A stretch of 64,000 bases of DNA from Peribacillus asahii (GCF_003570725.1 NZ_QWVS01000015.1:62001-126000), one strand, 5' to 3'. Counted from the stretch's first letter, positions 1 through 8,500 are shown. Notes: generated from the sequence alone by a model not told the origin. Numbers and translations are program-made.

Positions 1-34
1 CTTCTTGCAGTTCTTGTAAACGTTCCTGCATCAT
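1..34 (-). CDS. pheS: Phenylalanyl-tRNA synthetase alpha subunit, N-terminal fragment
   Basis: Only the first 11 codons lie inside the window, reading MMQERLQELQE, a short charged helix start like that of PheS. A strong ribosome binding site (AAAGGAGG) precedes two adjacent ATG codons at 34 and 31; either could be used. The identification rests mainly on context: a T-box leader with a probable UUC (Phe) specifier sits directly upstream, and the ysgA-pheS order is that of Bacillus subtilis. PheS with PheT charges tRNA-Phe in the cytoplasm. Confidence 0.8.
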   Translation of the reverse strand, partial: MMQERLQELQE

Positions 35-345
35 CTATTCCTCCTTTATTTGTCAACATAAATAAACACAAAAAAAACCCCATCCCATAAAAGGGACGAG
101 GTTTATGTATCGCGGTACCACCCTTATTAGCATGGATAAAACACCCACACTCACTTCATTAAAAATAACGGCTCTTCACCGGAACATTTTTCAGATCAAT
201 GGATCCTCCCAATGTCGACTCAGGAGGTGAATTCCTTTAAGCAGAGCCATTAAAAATGCTTTCAGTCTCGGCATTTTCTCCCTTAAAATGGATGTCTTAA
301 GCTACTAGTCTCCGTCATCGTCTTTACTTATGAAATTCTGTTTCA
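35..345 (-). promoter_or_regulatory. T-box leader of pheS (Phe-specific)
   Basis: On the minus strand the T-box sequence AAGGGTGGTACCGCG lies at 125-111, followed by a GC-rich terminator hairpin and a run of T (about 102-69). The upstream part folds as a stem I region; the likely specifier codon is TTC at 231-229, in the context GAATTCACC. A sigma-A type promoter TTGCGA-N18-TATAAT (374-369 and 350-345) precedes it. In this family uncharged tRNA pairs with specifier and T-box and stabilises an antiterminator, so synthetase expression rises when Phe-tRNA is uncharged. The specifier choice is an inference from position. Confidence 0.92.
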
Positions 346-362
346 TTATAGTATATTTAAAC

Positions 363-1106
363 TCATTTTCGCAAGTAGTACATCAAAATCCCTGCTGCAA
401 TCCCAACATTCAACGATTCACTTTTCCCATAAATCGGAATATACAAGTTCTTCGTCGTTTTCGCTAGCAGTTCTTTTGAAACTCCTTGCCCTTCGTTTCC
501 GACAAGTAAGGCAAAGGTTTCAGATTTCTCAACTTGTTCAAATGGCACGCCGCCTTCTAAAGCCGTTCCATACACAGGCATATGAAGCTGGTCAATAAAC
601 TGTGACAAATTAGCTTTCATCACCGGTAAATGAAATAAACTTCCTTGTGTCGCTCGAACGACTTTCGGGTTATATACATCGGCACAGCCTTCTCCTAAAA
701 TGACCGCATCAATTCCCGCTGCATCTGCTGTACGAATCATCGTCCCTAAATTACCTGGATCTTGCACCGCATCTAACAATAATAGTTTTCCTAATGGAAT
801 ATCATCGAAATGGACTGTTTGTTGTTCACAGACTGCCGCAATACCTTGTGGTGTTTCCGTATCACAAATTGCTTTCATCACATCTTCTTTCACATACACC
901 ACTTCTGTTTCTTCTATTTTAAACTGAGCTGGCATTTCCATATCTTGATTAACAATGACTTCTAAAACAATTTGTTCCTTTAATGCTTCCTCAACAAGAT
1001 GAAAACCTTCTATTAAATAGTGACCTGATTTATCACGCTCTTTTTTCGTCGACAGCTTCTTCCATGCTTTTACCTTTGGATTTTTAACAGATTCAATATA
1101 TTTCAA
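363..1106 (-). CDS. ysgA: TrmH/SpoU-family RNA 2'-O-methyltransferase YsgA
   Basis: A SAM-dependent methyltransferase of the SPOUT superfamily, probably acting on rRNA or tRNA in the cytoplasm; the exact target cannot be read from sequence. The three family motifs are present: DPGNLGTMIRTADA near residue 115, LLVGNEGQGVS near 200, and SESLNVGIAAGILMY near the C-terminus, which form the knotted cofactor site. An N-terminal substrate-binding domain of about 90 residues precedes them. I chose the TTG at 1106 as start because AAAGGAG lies 9 bases upstream and the resulting LKYIESVKNPKVKAW resembles the usual family beginning; the ATG at 1163 adds 19 atypical residues. It sits immediately upstream of pheS as in Bacillus subtilis. 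Confidence 0.9.
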   Translation of the reverse strand: MKYIESVKNPKVKAWKKLSTKKERDKSGHYLIEGFHLVEEALKEQIVLEVIVNQDMEMPAQFKIEETEVVYVKEDVMKAICDTETPQGIAAVCEQQTVHFDDIPLGKLLLLDAVQDPGNLGTMIRTADAAGIDAVILGEGCADVYNPKVVRATQGSLFHLPVMKANLSQFIDQLHMPVYGTALEGGVPFEQVEKSETFALLVGNEGQGVSKELLAKTTKNLYIPIYGKSESLNVGIAAGILMYYLRK

Positions 1107-1181
1107 CGTGTAACGCTCCTTTAATTTCACTGATTTTCCTATTATAACGCAATTTCGATACATAATGCATCCCGAATAAGG

Positions 1182-1207
1182 GCATGCTATCGTTGTTCAA
1201 CATTATA
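1182..1207 (+). promoter_or_regulatory. Possible sigma-G type promoter of sspI
   Basis: GCATG at 1182-1186 and CATTATA at 1201-1207 resemble the forespore sigma-G elements (GNATR and CATNNTA), although the 14-base spacer is shorter than usual. The position just before the sspI ribosome binding site fits forespore expression of small acid-soluble proteins. Confidence 0.4.
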
Positions 1208-1227
1208 TGACATAGGAGGAAATTATT

Positions 1228-1437
1228 ATGAACTTAAATTTACGTAGTGCCATTATTAGCAATGTAACGGGCAATACACAAGAGCAGCTTGAAGATACAA
1301 TTGTCGATGCGATTTCAAATGGCGAGGAAAAAATGCTTCCTGGACTTGGTGTACTGTTCGAAGTTATTTGGCAAAATTCCTCACAAAATGAAAAAGAAGA
1401 GATGCTTCGTGCGTTAGAAAATGGGTTAAAAAAATAA
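1228..1437 (+). CDS. sspI: Small acid-soluble spore protein SspI
   Basis: A 69-residue protein whose sequence ([17 protein letters not shown] at the start, [13 protein letters not shown] at the end) matches the SspI family of minor small acid-soluble proteins, made in the forespore and packed in the spore core. It is not an alpha/beta-type DNA-binding SASP; its precise role is unclear. A good ribosome binding site (TAGGAGG) precedes the ATG. It is a single-gene unit, divergent from ysgA and followed by its own terminator. Its presence is direct evidence for a spore former. Confidence 0.95.
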   Translation: MNLNLRSAIISNVTGNTQEQLEDTIVDAISNGEEKMLPGLGVLFEVIWQNSSQNEKEEMLRALENGLKK

Positions 1438-1463
1438 CAGCCAAATCGGCTGTTATTTTTTTA
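1436..1463 (+). terminator. Rho-independent terminator of sspI
   Basis: AACAGCC and GGCTGTT form a 7-bp stem around a 5-base loop and are followed by a run of T. The stem overlaps the sspI stop codon. Confidence 0.85.
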
Positions 1464-1514
1464 TAAAAATTCAGTTTACCGGCCAGTTTGACTCCACAGC
1501 CTGCAAAATCTACC

Positions 1515-2600
1515 TTACTCGTACGTAATCCGGTCCACTGTTTCACGATCGAGTCGTTTAATCACTTCCACGACTAATTTCACGGCATTTTCATAATCAT
1601 CGCGATGAAGCATTGCCGCATGAGAATGGATATAGCGTGTCGCGATACCAATGGAAAGTGCCGGCACTCCTTTTGCTGTTACATGAATTGAGCCAGCATC
1701 TGTTCCACCACCTGGAATGGATTCAAATTGATAAGGAATATTTAGTTCATCCGCTGTATCTGTTACTAAATCACGTAAACCTTTATGTGAAACCATTGAT
1801 GCATCATATAAAACGATTTGTGGTCCATCGCCCATTTTGCTCATTGCTTCTTTTTCAGAAACTCCCGGCGTGTCACCTGCAATGCCGACATCAACAGCAA
1901 AGCCTATATCCGGCTGCACTTGGAATGTTGATGTTTTCGAACCGCGTAAGCCGACCTCTTCTTGAACAGCTCCGATTCCGTATACAACATTTGGATGACT
2001 TTGATTTTTCAGCTGCTTTAACACATCGATAGCAATCGCACAGCCAATGCGGTTATCCCAAGCCTTGGCCAACAGCATTTTCTCATTGTTCATCACGGTA
2101 AATTCGAAATACGGTACAACCATATCTCCCGGCCGTACACCCCATTCTGCCGCTTCTTCTTTGCTGGATGCACCAATATCAATAAACATATCCTTAATTT
2201 CAACCGGTTTTTTTCGAGCTTCAGCTGATAAAATATGAGGTGGTTTTGAACCAATTACACCTGTCACATCACCTTTTCTTGTCACAATCGTTACGCGCTG
2301 TGCCAGCATGACTTGATTCCACCAACCACCTACTGGCTGAAACTTTAAAAAGCCTTTACTGTCAATTTGCGTAACCATAAATCCTACTTCATCTAGATGC
2401 CCTGTGACCACAATCTTTGGCCCATTTGCATCACCTGTTTTTTTAGCGATTAAACTTCCCAAGCCATCATTCGTAATTTCATCCGCATATGGTTCAATAT
2501 ACTTCTTCATAACTTGTCTTACTTCTGCTTCATTACCGGCAATCCCTCTTGCATCGGTTAAATCTTTAAGCATCGTTAATGTTTCATCTAACTTAGTCAT
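1515..2600 (-). CDS. ysdC: M42-family zinc aminopeptidase YsdC
   Basis: A cytoplasmic aminopeptidase of the M42 family (glutamyl aminopeptidase / endoglucanase M type, FrvX-like). The metal and catalytic residues are visible in order: [10 protein letters not shown] (His, Asp) near residue 67, AWDNRIGCA (bridging Asp) near 180, QEEVGLRG (Glu-Glu catalytic pair) near 213, the AVDVG Asp near 237, and IHSHAAML (His) near 322. The length of 361 residues is normal. Members form dodecameric shells that degrade peptides released by proteases. Gene order ysgA-sspI-ysdC-ysdB matches Bacillus subtilis. The substrate preference cannot be read from sequence. Confidence 0.92.
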   Translation of the reverse strand: MTKLDETLTMLKDLTDARGIAGNEAEVRQVMKKYIEPYADEITNDGLGSLIAKKTGDANGPKIVVTGHLDEVGFMVTQIDSKGFLKFQPVGGWWNQVMLAQRVTIVTRKGDVTGVIGSKPPHILSAEARKKPVEIKDMFIDIGASSKEEAAEWGVRPGDMVVPYFEFTVMNNEKMLLAKAWDNRIGCAIAIDVLKQLKNQSHPNVVYGIGAVQEEVGLRGSKTSTFQVQPDIGFAVDVGIAGDTPGVSEKEAMSKMGDGPQIVLYDASMVSHKGLRDLVTDTADELNIPYQFESIPGGGTDAGSIHVTAKGVPALSIGIATRYIHSHAAMLHRDDYENAVKLVVEVIKRLDRETVDRITYE

Positions 2601-2656
2601 TATGTATCACTCCTTTTCGTAACCATAATTATACAGAAGTCATTTCTTCACGACAA

Positions 2657-3145
2657 TTAATAGCCCTGCTGCTGCCGTTCGTGATTCACTTCATTCTTTG
2701 TTATATAAGCTTGTTCTACATCGATTGCTGAAAAACCAAGCATATGTCCAAGTCGAATATATTCAGTAAATACTGTTTGAAACGACTCAAACGTTACTTG
2801 TTGCTGAAACAGACTAATCTCTCGATACAATAAAATAAATTGCTCTGTCAGATTACGCTGTTCTAATGTGAACATTTCTGGCACTGTCAATTTAAAACTC
2901 TGCTCATTTGCGAGCGACAGCAGAAAATGAATTCCATCAACATATTCACCAAGAATAGTTTCTCGCTCAGAAGGTCCCCTTAAACTCCAAAATTTAAAAC
3001 AGCGAGTTTCATTAGCAAGTTCGCCTAACTCCACTAAAAGCGCCAAAATTTTTCGTTCCACAAGGTCTTCTGCTTCTAACCCATGCTTCCGTTCAATATG
3101 CTGATCAAGCACCGCTTGCATGTCCATTAATTTGGAAATATTCAT
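2657..3145 (-). CDS. Dimeric all-alpha dUTP diphosphatase
   Basis: A 162-residue member of the all-alpha NTP pyrophosphohydrolase superfamily (MazG-like fold), best matching the dUTPase-2 family that hydrolyses dUTP to dUMP and pyrophosphate, preventing uracil incorporation into DNA and supplying dUMP to thymidylate synthesis. The magnesium-binding signature LVELGELANETRCFKFW spans about residues 36-52, and a second acidic motif GEYVDGIHFLL lies near 66-76. It is unrelated to the trimeric beta-fold dUTPases such as YosS. It stands alone, downstream of the divergent ysdB, with no partner gene. Other dCTP/dUTP hydrolase activity in the same fold cannot be excluded. Confidence 0.85.
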   Translation of the reverse strand: MNISKLMDMQAVLDQHIERKHGLEAEDLVERKILALLVELGELANETRCFKFWSLRGPSERETILGEYVDGIHFLLSLANEQSFKLTVPEMFTLEQRNLTEQFILLYREISLFQQQVTFESFQTVFTEYIRLGHMLGFSAIDVEQAYITKNEVNHERQQQGY

Positions 3146-3191
3146 CTCATCACTACTTTCTACCTTTATCGCTTAAATTATAGCAAATATG

Positions 3192-3217
3192 TGAAACTTT
3201 TAAAAAATTCATTCGTA
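3192..3217 (+). promoter_or_regulatory. Sigma-W type promoter of ysdB
   Basis: TGAAAC at 3192-3197 and CGTA at 3214-3217 are separated by exactly 16 bases, the consensus arrangement for the extracytoplasmic-function sigma factor SigW. ysdB is a known SigW-regulon gene in Bacillus subtilis, which supports the call. Confidence 0.85.
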
Positions 3218-3259
3218 CATAGTATATAACTGAAACATTATGAAAAAGGGGGATATTGT

Positions 3260-3643
3260 ATGGCCTTATTATTCCGTCTTATTTTATTGGTAGTTATTGT
3301 CTTTTCACTATATACGGCGATTAAATATATGTTAAGTCCGCGAAGAAAACTGGAATTAGCCCATGAACAAGGAAAGTTCTATTTTCTCGATGACCCAAAA
3401 AATATTCGTAAAAATTTCTTATTAACATATAACGGAGTCTTATTTGAGGGCGAAAAATACCTCGGAACGACGGAGCGCTCCTTTGAAGTCGTGTCCATTT
3501 TTATTTGGCCAAAAAATACAGCCGATTTAAAAGGGCTAAAGCGGGACGACTTCTTAAAAATTGAAGCTGCTATAAAAAAACACTACCCAGCCTCTTCCAT
3601 TGACTGGAAAAGCCCTGTGAAGGAATTTTTGAATAGGGATTAA
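3260..3643 (+). CDS. ysdB: Sigma-W pathway protein YsdB
   Basis: A 127-residue protein with one N-terminal membrane segment (about residues 5-24, LFRLILLVVIVFSLYTAI) and a cytoplasmic domain rich in charged and aromatic residues. It matches the YsdB family, a SigW-controlled envelope-stress protein reported to be needed for efficient SigW signalling; its biochemical activity is unknown. The ATG is preceded by AAAAAGGGGGA. The gene is transcribed alone, opposite to the dUTPase, from a clear SigW-type promoter. Confidence 0.85.
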   Translation: MALLFRLILLVVIVFSLYTAIKYMLSPRRKLELAHEQGKFYFLDDPKNIRKNFLLTYNGVLFEGEKYLGTTERSFEVVSIFIWPKNTADLKGLKRDDFLKIEAAIKKHYPASSIDWKSPVKEFLNRD

Positions 3644-3812
3644 AGAAAGAAGATGTCCTAAATATTTGGATGACTCCTTTTGAAGAATTCAAAAATTTAT
3701 CATTAAATAAGAAGCCTCCTCTGTTGGAGGCTTCACCTTATTACAAGCATTCCATTGTTTTATAGAGACGCCCCCTATTTTCATTAATAAAAGAAACAGG
3801 GGGGCGTTTACT

Positions 3813-3875
3813 ATGAGAAAGGGGCGACGGGAGCGATTAATTCTTTTAGCATTTCGAATCGTCATGGATACATGA
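3813..3875 (+). CDS. Possible 20-residue basic microprotein
   Basis: A frame of 20 codons (MRKGRRERLILLAFRIVMDT) with a strong AGGGGGG ribosome binding site 8 bases before the ATG. It is highly basic at the N-terminus with a hydrophobic middle. I do not recognise it, and no promoter is obvious apart from read-through of ysdB past the hairpin at 3711-3734. The good ribosome binding site is the only argument that it is translated. Confidence 0.3.
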   Translation: MRKGRRERLILLAFRIVMDT

Positions 3876-4010
3876 AGAGCTAGTTGCGCGATAATAAAGT
3901 TATTCCCAAGCATGACGATACAGAAAAAGGAGAGCTAAAAGAACACTGACAAAGACAAAGTTACGTCTTCCCCGTCCTCTTCTTAACTATAAAAATTGTA
4001 AACTTTTCTA

Positions 4011-4076
4011 GTGCAAATTCTTACAAAAACATTTATGATAGAGAAGATCAATCTATAAATGATATTAAATTGATCT
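4011..4076 (+). promoter_or_regulatory. Candidate aspA promoter and inverted repeat
   Basis: GTGCAA (4011-4016) and TATGAT (4034-4039) with a 17-base spacer form a plausible sigma-A promoter. Just downstream, AGATCAAT (4045-4052) and ATTGATCT (4069-4076) make a perfect 8-bp inverted repeat with a 16-base spacer, which could be an operator or a leader hairpin. Confidence 0.5.
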
Positions 4077-4106
4077 AAAAATTATATAAGGAAGTTAGGG
4101 ACCGCG

Positions 4107-5531
4107 ATGTTAAAAACAACATATCGAATCGAAAAAGACTTTCTAGGTGAAAAAGAAATTCCTGCAAATGTTTACTATGGTATTCAAACACTGCGAGCAG
4201 TTGAAAATTTTCCGATTACGGGATATAAAATTCATGAAGAATTGATTCACGCACTAGCAATCGTTAAAAAAGCGGCAGCGATGGCGAATATGGATACAAA
4301 GCGCCTTTACGAAGGCATCGGTAATGTAATTGTTCAAGTTGCAGATGAAATCCTATCTGGAAAATGGCACGAATACTTTATCGTTGATCCTATTCAAGGC
4401 GGCGCTGGTACTTCAATAAATATGAATGCCAATGAAGTGATTGCCAACCGTGCACTAGAACTAATGGGAAATAATAAAGGTGAATACGGTAAAATAAGTC
4501 CGAATAGCCATGTAAATATGTCACAATCGACAAATGATGCATTTCCTACTGCCATTCATATTGCAACACTTAATCTATTAAATAAATTACTAGAAACAAT
4601 GAATGATATGCATGTCGTATTTAAGAAAAAAGCACAAGAGTTTGATCATATCATTAAAATGGGGCGCACCCATCTCCAAGATGCTGTTCCGATTCGTTTA
4701 GGACAGGAATTTGAAGCATATAGTCATGTAATAGCACGAGATATTAAGCGCATTAGTCAAACACGTGAGAACTTATATGAAGTAAATATGGGGGCAACTG
4801 CTGTCGGAACAGGTTTAAATGCAGACCCTCGCTATATAGAAAATGTTGTGAAGTATTTAGCTGATATTAGCGGATTACCACTTATTCACGCCGAGCATCT
4901 CGTTGATGGAACGCAAAACACCGATTGTTATACAGAAGTATCAGCAGCACTAAAAATTTGTATGACGAACATGTCCAAAATAGCAAATGATTTACGTTTA
5001 ATGGCATCCGGTCCACGCGCAGGACTTGGTGAAATTAGCTTACCTGCACGTCAACCTGGTTCTTCCATCATGCCTGGTAAAGTGAATCCGGTTATGGCCG
5101 AAGTGATTAACCAAATTGCGTTTCAAGTAATCGGAAACGATCATACAATTTCTCTTGCATCAGAAGCAGGACAATTAGAATTAAACGTTATGGAACCTGT
5201 TCTCGTATTCAATTTATTACAATCAATTAGTATTATGAATAATGGTTTCAGAACCTTTACTGATCACTGTTTATCAGCTATTGAAGCAAATGAAACGCGC
5301 ATGAAAGAATATGTAGACAATAGCGTTGGTATTATTACCGCAGTTAATCCACATCTAGGCTATGAGGTCGTATCACGGATTGCACGTGAAGCGATTTTAA
5401 CAGGAAAACCAATTCGAGAGCTTTGCCTGCAGTATGACGTACTAACAGAGGAAGAACTGGACTTAATTTTAGATCCATTCGAAATGACGAAACCAGGCAT
5501 TGCTGGAAACTCTCTTTTTGATCGAACATAA
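4107..5531 (+). CDS. aspA: Aspartate ammonia-lyase (aspartase)
   Basis: Catalyses reversible L-aspartate to fumarate plus ammonia in the cytoplasm, feeding the TCA cycle. It belongs to the fumarase/aspartase superfamily: GRTHLQDAVP near residue 186 supplies the region-2 Thr-His, and GSSIMPGKVNP near residue 318 is the SS-loop signature holding the catalytic Ser. The length of 474 residues is normal. Aspartase rather than fumarase is inferred from N-terminal features (EKEIPANVYYGIQTLRA) and the overall look of the sequence; class II fumarase is the main alternative. It is a single-gene unit with its own promoter and terminator, inserted between ysdB and ysdA relative to Bacillus subtilis. Confidence 0.88.
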   Translation: MLKTTYRIEKDFLGEKEIPANVYYGIQTLRAVENFPITGYKIHEELIHALAIVKKAAAMANMDTKRLYEGIGNVIVQVADEILSGKWHEYFIVDPIQGGAGTSINMNANEVIANRALELMGNNKGEYGKISPNSHVNMSQSTNDAFPTAIHIATLNLLNKLLETMNDMHVVFKKKAQEFDHIIKMGRTHLQDAVPIRLGQEFEAYSHVIARDIKRISQTRENLYEVNMGATAVGTGLNADPRYIENVVKYLADISGLPLIHAEHLVDGTQNTDCYTEVSAALKICMTNMSKIANDLRLMASGPRAGLGEISLPARQPGSSIMPGKVNPVMAEVINQIAFQVIGNDHTISLASEAGQLELNVMEPVLVFNLLQSISIMNNGFRTFTDHCLSAIEANETRMKEYVDNSVGIITAVNPHLGYEVVSRIAREAILTGKPIRELCLQYDVLTEEELDLILDPFEMTKPGIAGNSLFDRT

Positions 5532-5538
5532 ACAAGCA

Positions 5539-5566
5539 GGCTGCCCTAACTTAGGCAGCCTTTTTC
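5539..5566 (+). terminator. Terminator of aspA
   Basis: GGCTGCC (5539-5545) and GGCAGCC (5554-5560) form a 7-bp stem around an 8-base loop, followed by TTTTTC. Confidence 0.88.
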
Positions 5567-5634
5567 TATACTATTATCCTGAAAAAGGTACGTCATGGAT
5601 TCCCAGAGAAGCTTACCTATTCACCTCAAAATCT

Positions 5635-6210
5635 TCATCCTTTATCCCTATATCGAAAAAACTCCCTCCAAGGGACCACATTTCGCCTGTCTCTTACTAA
5701 ATATAAAAGAAACATAATCGCCACTAATATAATGATAAGAGAAGTTGGGCTAAAATTAGCTATCGAATGGCCAAATACTGTGTAGACAAAAGCAAGTGGA
5801 ATGTTCGTTAAAAACGATACGTAGAGGTAATGTTTAATGCCTTTATTCGATTCCATCAAACAAAATGAGAGAAGATAATAATGAATAAAAGGAAGCAATC
5901 TTAGTATAGCAATTTGAGAGCTGTTCGGCTTGTGATTACCGAACAGCTTATCTTTTAAAAGAAACAGCTTATCTCTAGTTTTCGGGAATTTTCCAATAAT
6001 AAAATAAAAGCAAAGGTTTGACAACGTTAGTCCAATAATAGAATATATTGTACCTAAAACAGGGCCGAATAAAATACCACCTGAAATACACACGACAATA
6101 ACAGGGATGAATAGAAGTTGCCGGAGTACATGAAAAGCAATAAACATAAAAGGCATAAATACACTACCGGACTGAATATAACTTAAGACAATTGCCAGTT
6201 TCTCATCCAT
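5635..6210 (-). CDS. TVP38/TMEM64 (VTT domain) family membrane protein
   Basis: A 191-residue polytopic membrane protein with about five hydrophobic segments. The family hallmark GGILFGPVLGTIYSIIG near residues 43-59 and the second re-entrant region LRLLPFIHYYLLSF near 104-117 identify the VTT (DedA/SNARE-associated) superfamily, whose members are implicated in lipid scrambling or undecaprenyl-phosphate recycling; the function of this one is not known. A strong ribosome binding site (GGGGGGAG) precedes the ATG. In Bacillus subtilis a TVP38 gene (ytxB) lies beside ytxC; here ytxC lies at 10.9 kb without it, so this could be a relocated ytxB, but that is inference. Confidence 0.75.
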   Translation of the reverse strand: MDEKLAIVLSYIQSGSVFMPFMFIAFHVLRQLLFIPVIVVCISGGILFGPVLGTIYSIIGLTLSNLCFYFIIGKFPKTRDKLFLLKDKLFGNHKPNSSQIAILRLLPFIHYYLLSFCLMESNKGIKHYLYVSFLTNIPLAFVYTVFGHSIANFSPTSLIIILVAIMFLLYLVRDRRNVVPWREFFRYRDKG

Positions 6211-6275
6211 GTTCTCCCCCCGTCTATCACACTGCTGTTCTTACAAGCATATACAGGTTATAGCCTGCGTATGAC

Positions 6276-6536
6276 TCAATCTATTCCATACGTTACAAGC
6301 AAGCCAAGCTGAATCACCATTAAAACAGGCAACCCCCATTTAAACGAAGTATGCTTTGTCTTATGACGAAATTGCTTCATACCAAGATAGGCGCCCGTTC
6401 CTCCACCGATGACAGCTACTGTCCATAACGTTCTTTCACTAATACGATATTCCCCATTGCGTGCTTTTTTCTTATCTATCCCCATTATTGTAAACGCAAG
6501 AATATTAATAAAGATCATGTACACCATAATAAACAA
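6276..6536 (-). CDS. ysdA: DUF1294 membrane protein YsdA
   Basis: An 86-residue protein of the DUF1294 family. It has a hydrophobic N-terminal segment (about residues 3-19), the conserved DKKKARNGEYRISERTL patch near 21-37, a glycine-rich GGGTGAYLGM segment, the conserved FRHKTKH motif near 56-62, and a final membrane segment. The function is unknown. The start is TTG at 6536, 6 bases after GGGGGAG; the next ATG (6527) is too far from the ribosome binding site. It lies downstream of infC-rpmI-rplT as in Bacillus subtilis, but separated by the rplT terminator. Confidence 0.85.
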   Translation of the reverse strand: MFIMVYMIFINILAFTIMGIDKKKARNGEYRISERTLWTVAVIGGGTGAYLGMKQFRHKTKHTSFKWGLPVLMVIQLGLLVTYGID

Positions 6537-6560
6537 AAGCTTCTCCCCCTTTCACAATAT

Positions 6561-6595
6561 GAAAAAAGCCATTCTCTGTTACAGAGAATGACTTA
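6561..6595 (-). terminator. Terminator after rplT
   Basis: On the minus strand CATTCTCTGT and ACAGAGAATG form a stem of about 10 bp with a one-base loop, followed by GCTTTTTTC. Confidence 0.85.
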
Positions 6596-6602
6596 TAAAA
6601 AA

Positions 6603-6974
<372 letters not shown>

Positions 6975-6997
6975 CTATTTGACTCGATAAATCGAAC

Positions 6998-7198
6998 TTA
7001 TTTAATGTTGTCTAACATATGACGAATACGTTTGAAGTCACCAGTGCTTACAAGACCTGCTTTGCGAAGTTTACGTTTCGCTTTAGTAGATTTGTTAGCA
7101 AATAAATGGCTTGTATAAGCTTTTGAACGCTTAAGTTTGCCGGATCCAGTTTTTTTGAAACGTTTAGCAGATCCGCGGTGAGTTTTCATTTTAGGCAT
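6998..7198 (-). CDS. rpmI: 50S ribosomal protein L35
   Basis: A 66-residue, very basic protein beginning [20 protein letters not shown], the L35 signature. It lies between infC and rplT, 22 bases after the infC stop, with GAGGAGG as ribosome binding site. A component of the large ribosomal subunit, co-regulated with infC and rplT by L20. Confidence 0.98.
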   Translation of the reverse strand: MPKMKTHRGSAKRFKKTGSGKLKRSKAYTSHLFANKSTKAKRKLRKAGLVSTGDFKRIRHMLDNIK

Positions 7199-7220
7199 AA
7201 GGTATTCCTCCTCATTACAA

Positions 7221-7736
7221 TTACTTTTCGTTTTTCGGTGCTAGTACTAAGAACATGCTGCGTCCATCCATTTTTGGATGTGTTTCAATCGTAGCCACTT
7301 CTTTACACGCTTCAGAAAATCGATCTAATACGCGTTGTCCGATTTCTTTATGTGTGATTGCACGTCCTTTAAAGCGAATAGAAGCTTTTACTTTATCGCC
7401 TTTTTCAAGGAATTTGATAGCATTACGAAGCTTCGTGTTAAAGTCATGCTCTTCAATTGTTGGGCTCAGACGAACCTCTTTCAAATTGATCACTTTTTGA
7501 TTTTTACGCGCTTCTTTTTCTTTCTTTTGCTGCTCGAAGCGGTGTTTTCCGTAGTCCATAATACGGGCTACAGGAGGCTTTGCATTTGCAGCAACTAAAA
7601 CTAGATCAAGATTCACACGAGCGGCAATTTCCAATGCTTCAAATTTCGTTTTAATTCCAAGTTGCTCTCCATTTTGGTCAATAAGACGAACTTCGCGGGC
7701 ACGGATGCCTTCGTTCACCATCGCGTCTTTACTAAT
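7221..7736 (-). CDS. infC: Translation initiation factor IF-3, AUU start
   Basis: IF-3 binds the 30S subunit, prevents premature joining of 50S and proofreads the initiation codon. The N-domain (INEGIRA-type start, residues 6-80) and C-domain ([19 protein letters not shown] near 105, [15 protein letters not shown] at the end) are both intact; the predicted length is 171 residues. I place the start at ATT 7736 because GGAGGTGG lies at ideal distance and the reading [13 protein letters not shown] fits the family; the ATG at 7721 has no ribosome binding site. An AUU start is the classical infC feature that allows IF-3 to limit its own translation. Confidence 0.95.
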   Translation of the reverse strand: MSKDAMVNEGIRAREVRLIDQNGEQLGIKTKFEALEIAARVNLDLVLVAANAKPPVARIMDYGKHRFEQQKKEKEARKNQKVINLKEVRLSPTIEEHDFNTKLRNAIKFLEKGDKVKASIRFKGRAITHKEIGQRVLDRFSEACKEVATIETHPKMDGRSMFLVLAPKNEK

Positions 7737-7740
7737 AGTT

Positions 7741-7990
7741 AGCCACCTCCAAGGTTATTTAGCGAATACGAACGTTAGGGGGTAAAACGGCAACGCTCAC
7801 AACTCGCTTACATGATTTGCACTTGCATTTATGTTCAATCAATAAAAAAGTGCGGGTACATAATGCACCCACACAGATAGATTCATTTAGAAATTCCAAA
7901 TAATCAAATCATGACCTGTTAACTACTATAATGCGTCAACCAGGTGAGAAGCGGGTGCCTCTTCTTTCCTCAATTTCGTATTCAATTTAC
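7741..7990 (-). promoter_or_regulatory. L20 autoregulatory leader of infC-rpmI-rplT
   Basis: The minus-strand leader carries the conserved core ACCTGGTTGACGCATTATAG (about 7942-7923) with its downstream partner TTAACAGGT, followed by a terminator: GTGTGGGT / ACCCGCAC stem and a T run (about 7876-7847). This matches the Bacillus L20 leader, in which L20 binding favours termination. It is an RNA element, not a protein gene. A promoter TTGACA-N18-TATATT lies upstream at 8027-7998. Confidence 0.88.
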
Positions 7991-7997
7991 CTTAGAG

Positions 7998-8027
7998 AAT
8001 ATATCATAAACACAGATGATTTGTCAA
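7998..8027 (-). promoter_or_regulatory. Sigma-A promoter of the infC operon
   Basis: Perfect TTGACA (8027-8022) and TATATT (8003-7998) with an 18-base spacer, just ahead of the L20 leader. Confidence 0.75.
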
Positions 8028-8104
8028 ATAAATAAATGGTTATTCACAACAAAAATTATCTTATCAAATTTCCTTACGTTTGACAATACATATTTTTTTG
8101 AAAG

Positions 8105-8290
8105 TTATTTTGAATCCTGTTTCGCTTTTTTTCTTTTATCAAATGCATCCCACGAAAAAAAGAGGATCCAAAAAAGCAAAACTGGAACAATCGCGTATTG
8201 ACGATAATTATCAAGTATTAACAAGATAATGATAGCTAAAAAAGCCGGTCCAAACAAAAAGATAAATTTCTTTTTTTGCTCTTCTTGCAT
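8105..8290 (-). CDS. Small two-span membrane protein, unknown
   Basis: A 61-residue frame with two hydrophobic segments (about residues 8-27 and 33-48) flanked by lysine-rich ends (MQEEQKKK and DKRKKAKQ), which predicts a hairpin in the membrane with both ends in the cytoplasm. I do not recognise the family. The ribosome binding site is weak (GGGGTTG, 8 bases from the ATG). It lies between thrS and infC on the same strand, just upstream of the infC promoter. The composition looks like a real membrane protein rather than a chance frame. Confidence 0.6.
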   Translation of the reverse strand: MQEEQKKKFIFLFGPAFLAIIILLILDNYRQYAIVPVLLFWILFFSWDAFDKRKKAKQDSK

Positions 8291-8460
8291 AGTAACAACC
8301 CCATTTATAAAAAGATTCTCTCTTCATATTAGAGCATAAAACGACTTGTTTCAATTATCTTGTCATTTATCCCACACTTAACGGACAATAAGCCCCACTG
8401 GTGGAAGTTTCACACTATCAGTCCAAAAATTGTATAAATCCACAATATTCATTAACAAAG

Positions 8461-8494
8461 CTAAAAAAGAAAGGCACATCTGCTGTGCCTTTCT
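8461..8494 (-). terminator. Terminator of thrS
   Basis: AGAAAGGCACA and TGTGCCTTTCT form an 11-bp stem on the minus strand around a 5-base loop, followed by TTTTTAG. Confidence 0.9.
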
Positions 8495-8500
8495 CCTGCA

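Larger units (their letters stand above)
3644..4106. other. Intergenic stretch ysdB-aspA
   Basis: No large gene. It holds a strong 9-bp hairpin (GAAGCCTCC / GGAGGCTTC, 3711-3734), T-rich after the stem mainly on the minus strand, a possible 20-codon frame at 3813, a candidate aspA promoter at 4011-4039 and an inverted repeat at 4045-4076. The order here differs from Bacillus subtilis, where ysdB is followed by ysdA; aspA and a TVP38 gene lie in between. Confidence 0.6.

Noticed and set aside
1613-2032. 139-codon frame on the plus strand
   Set aside because: It is antisense to ysdC, which has full M42 motifs; the composition (poly-Leu/His) is typical of a shadow frame.
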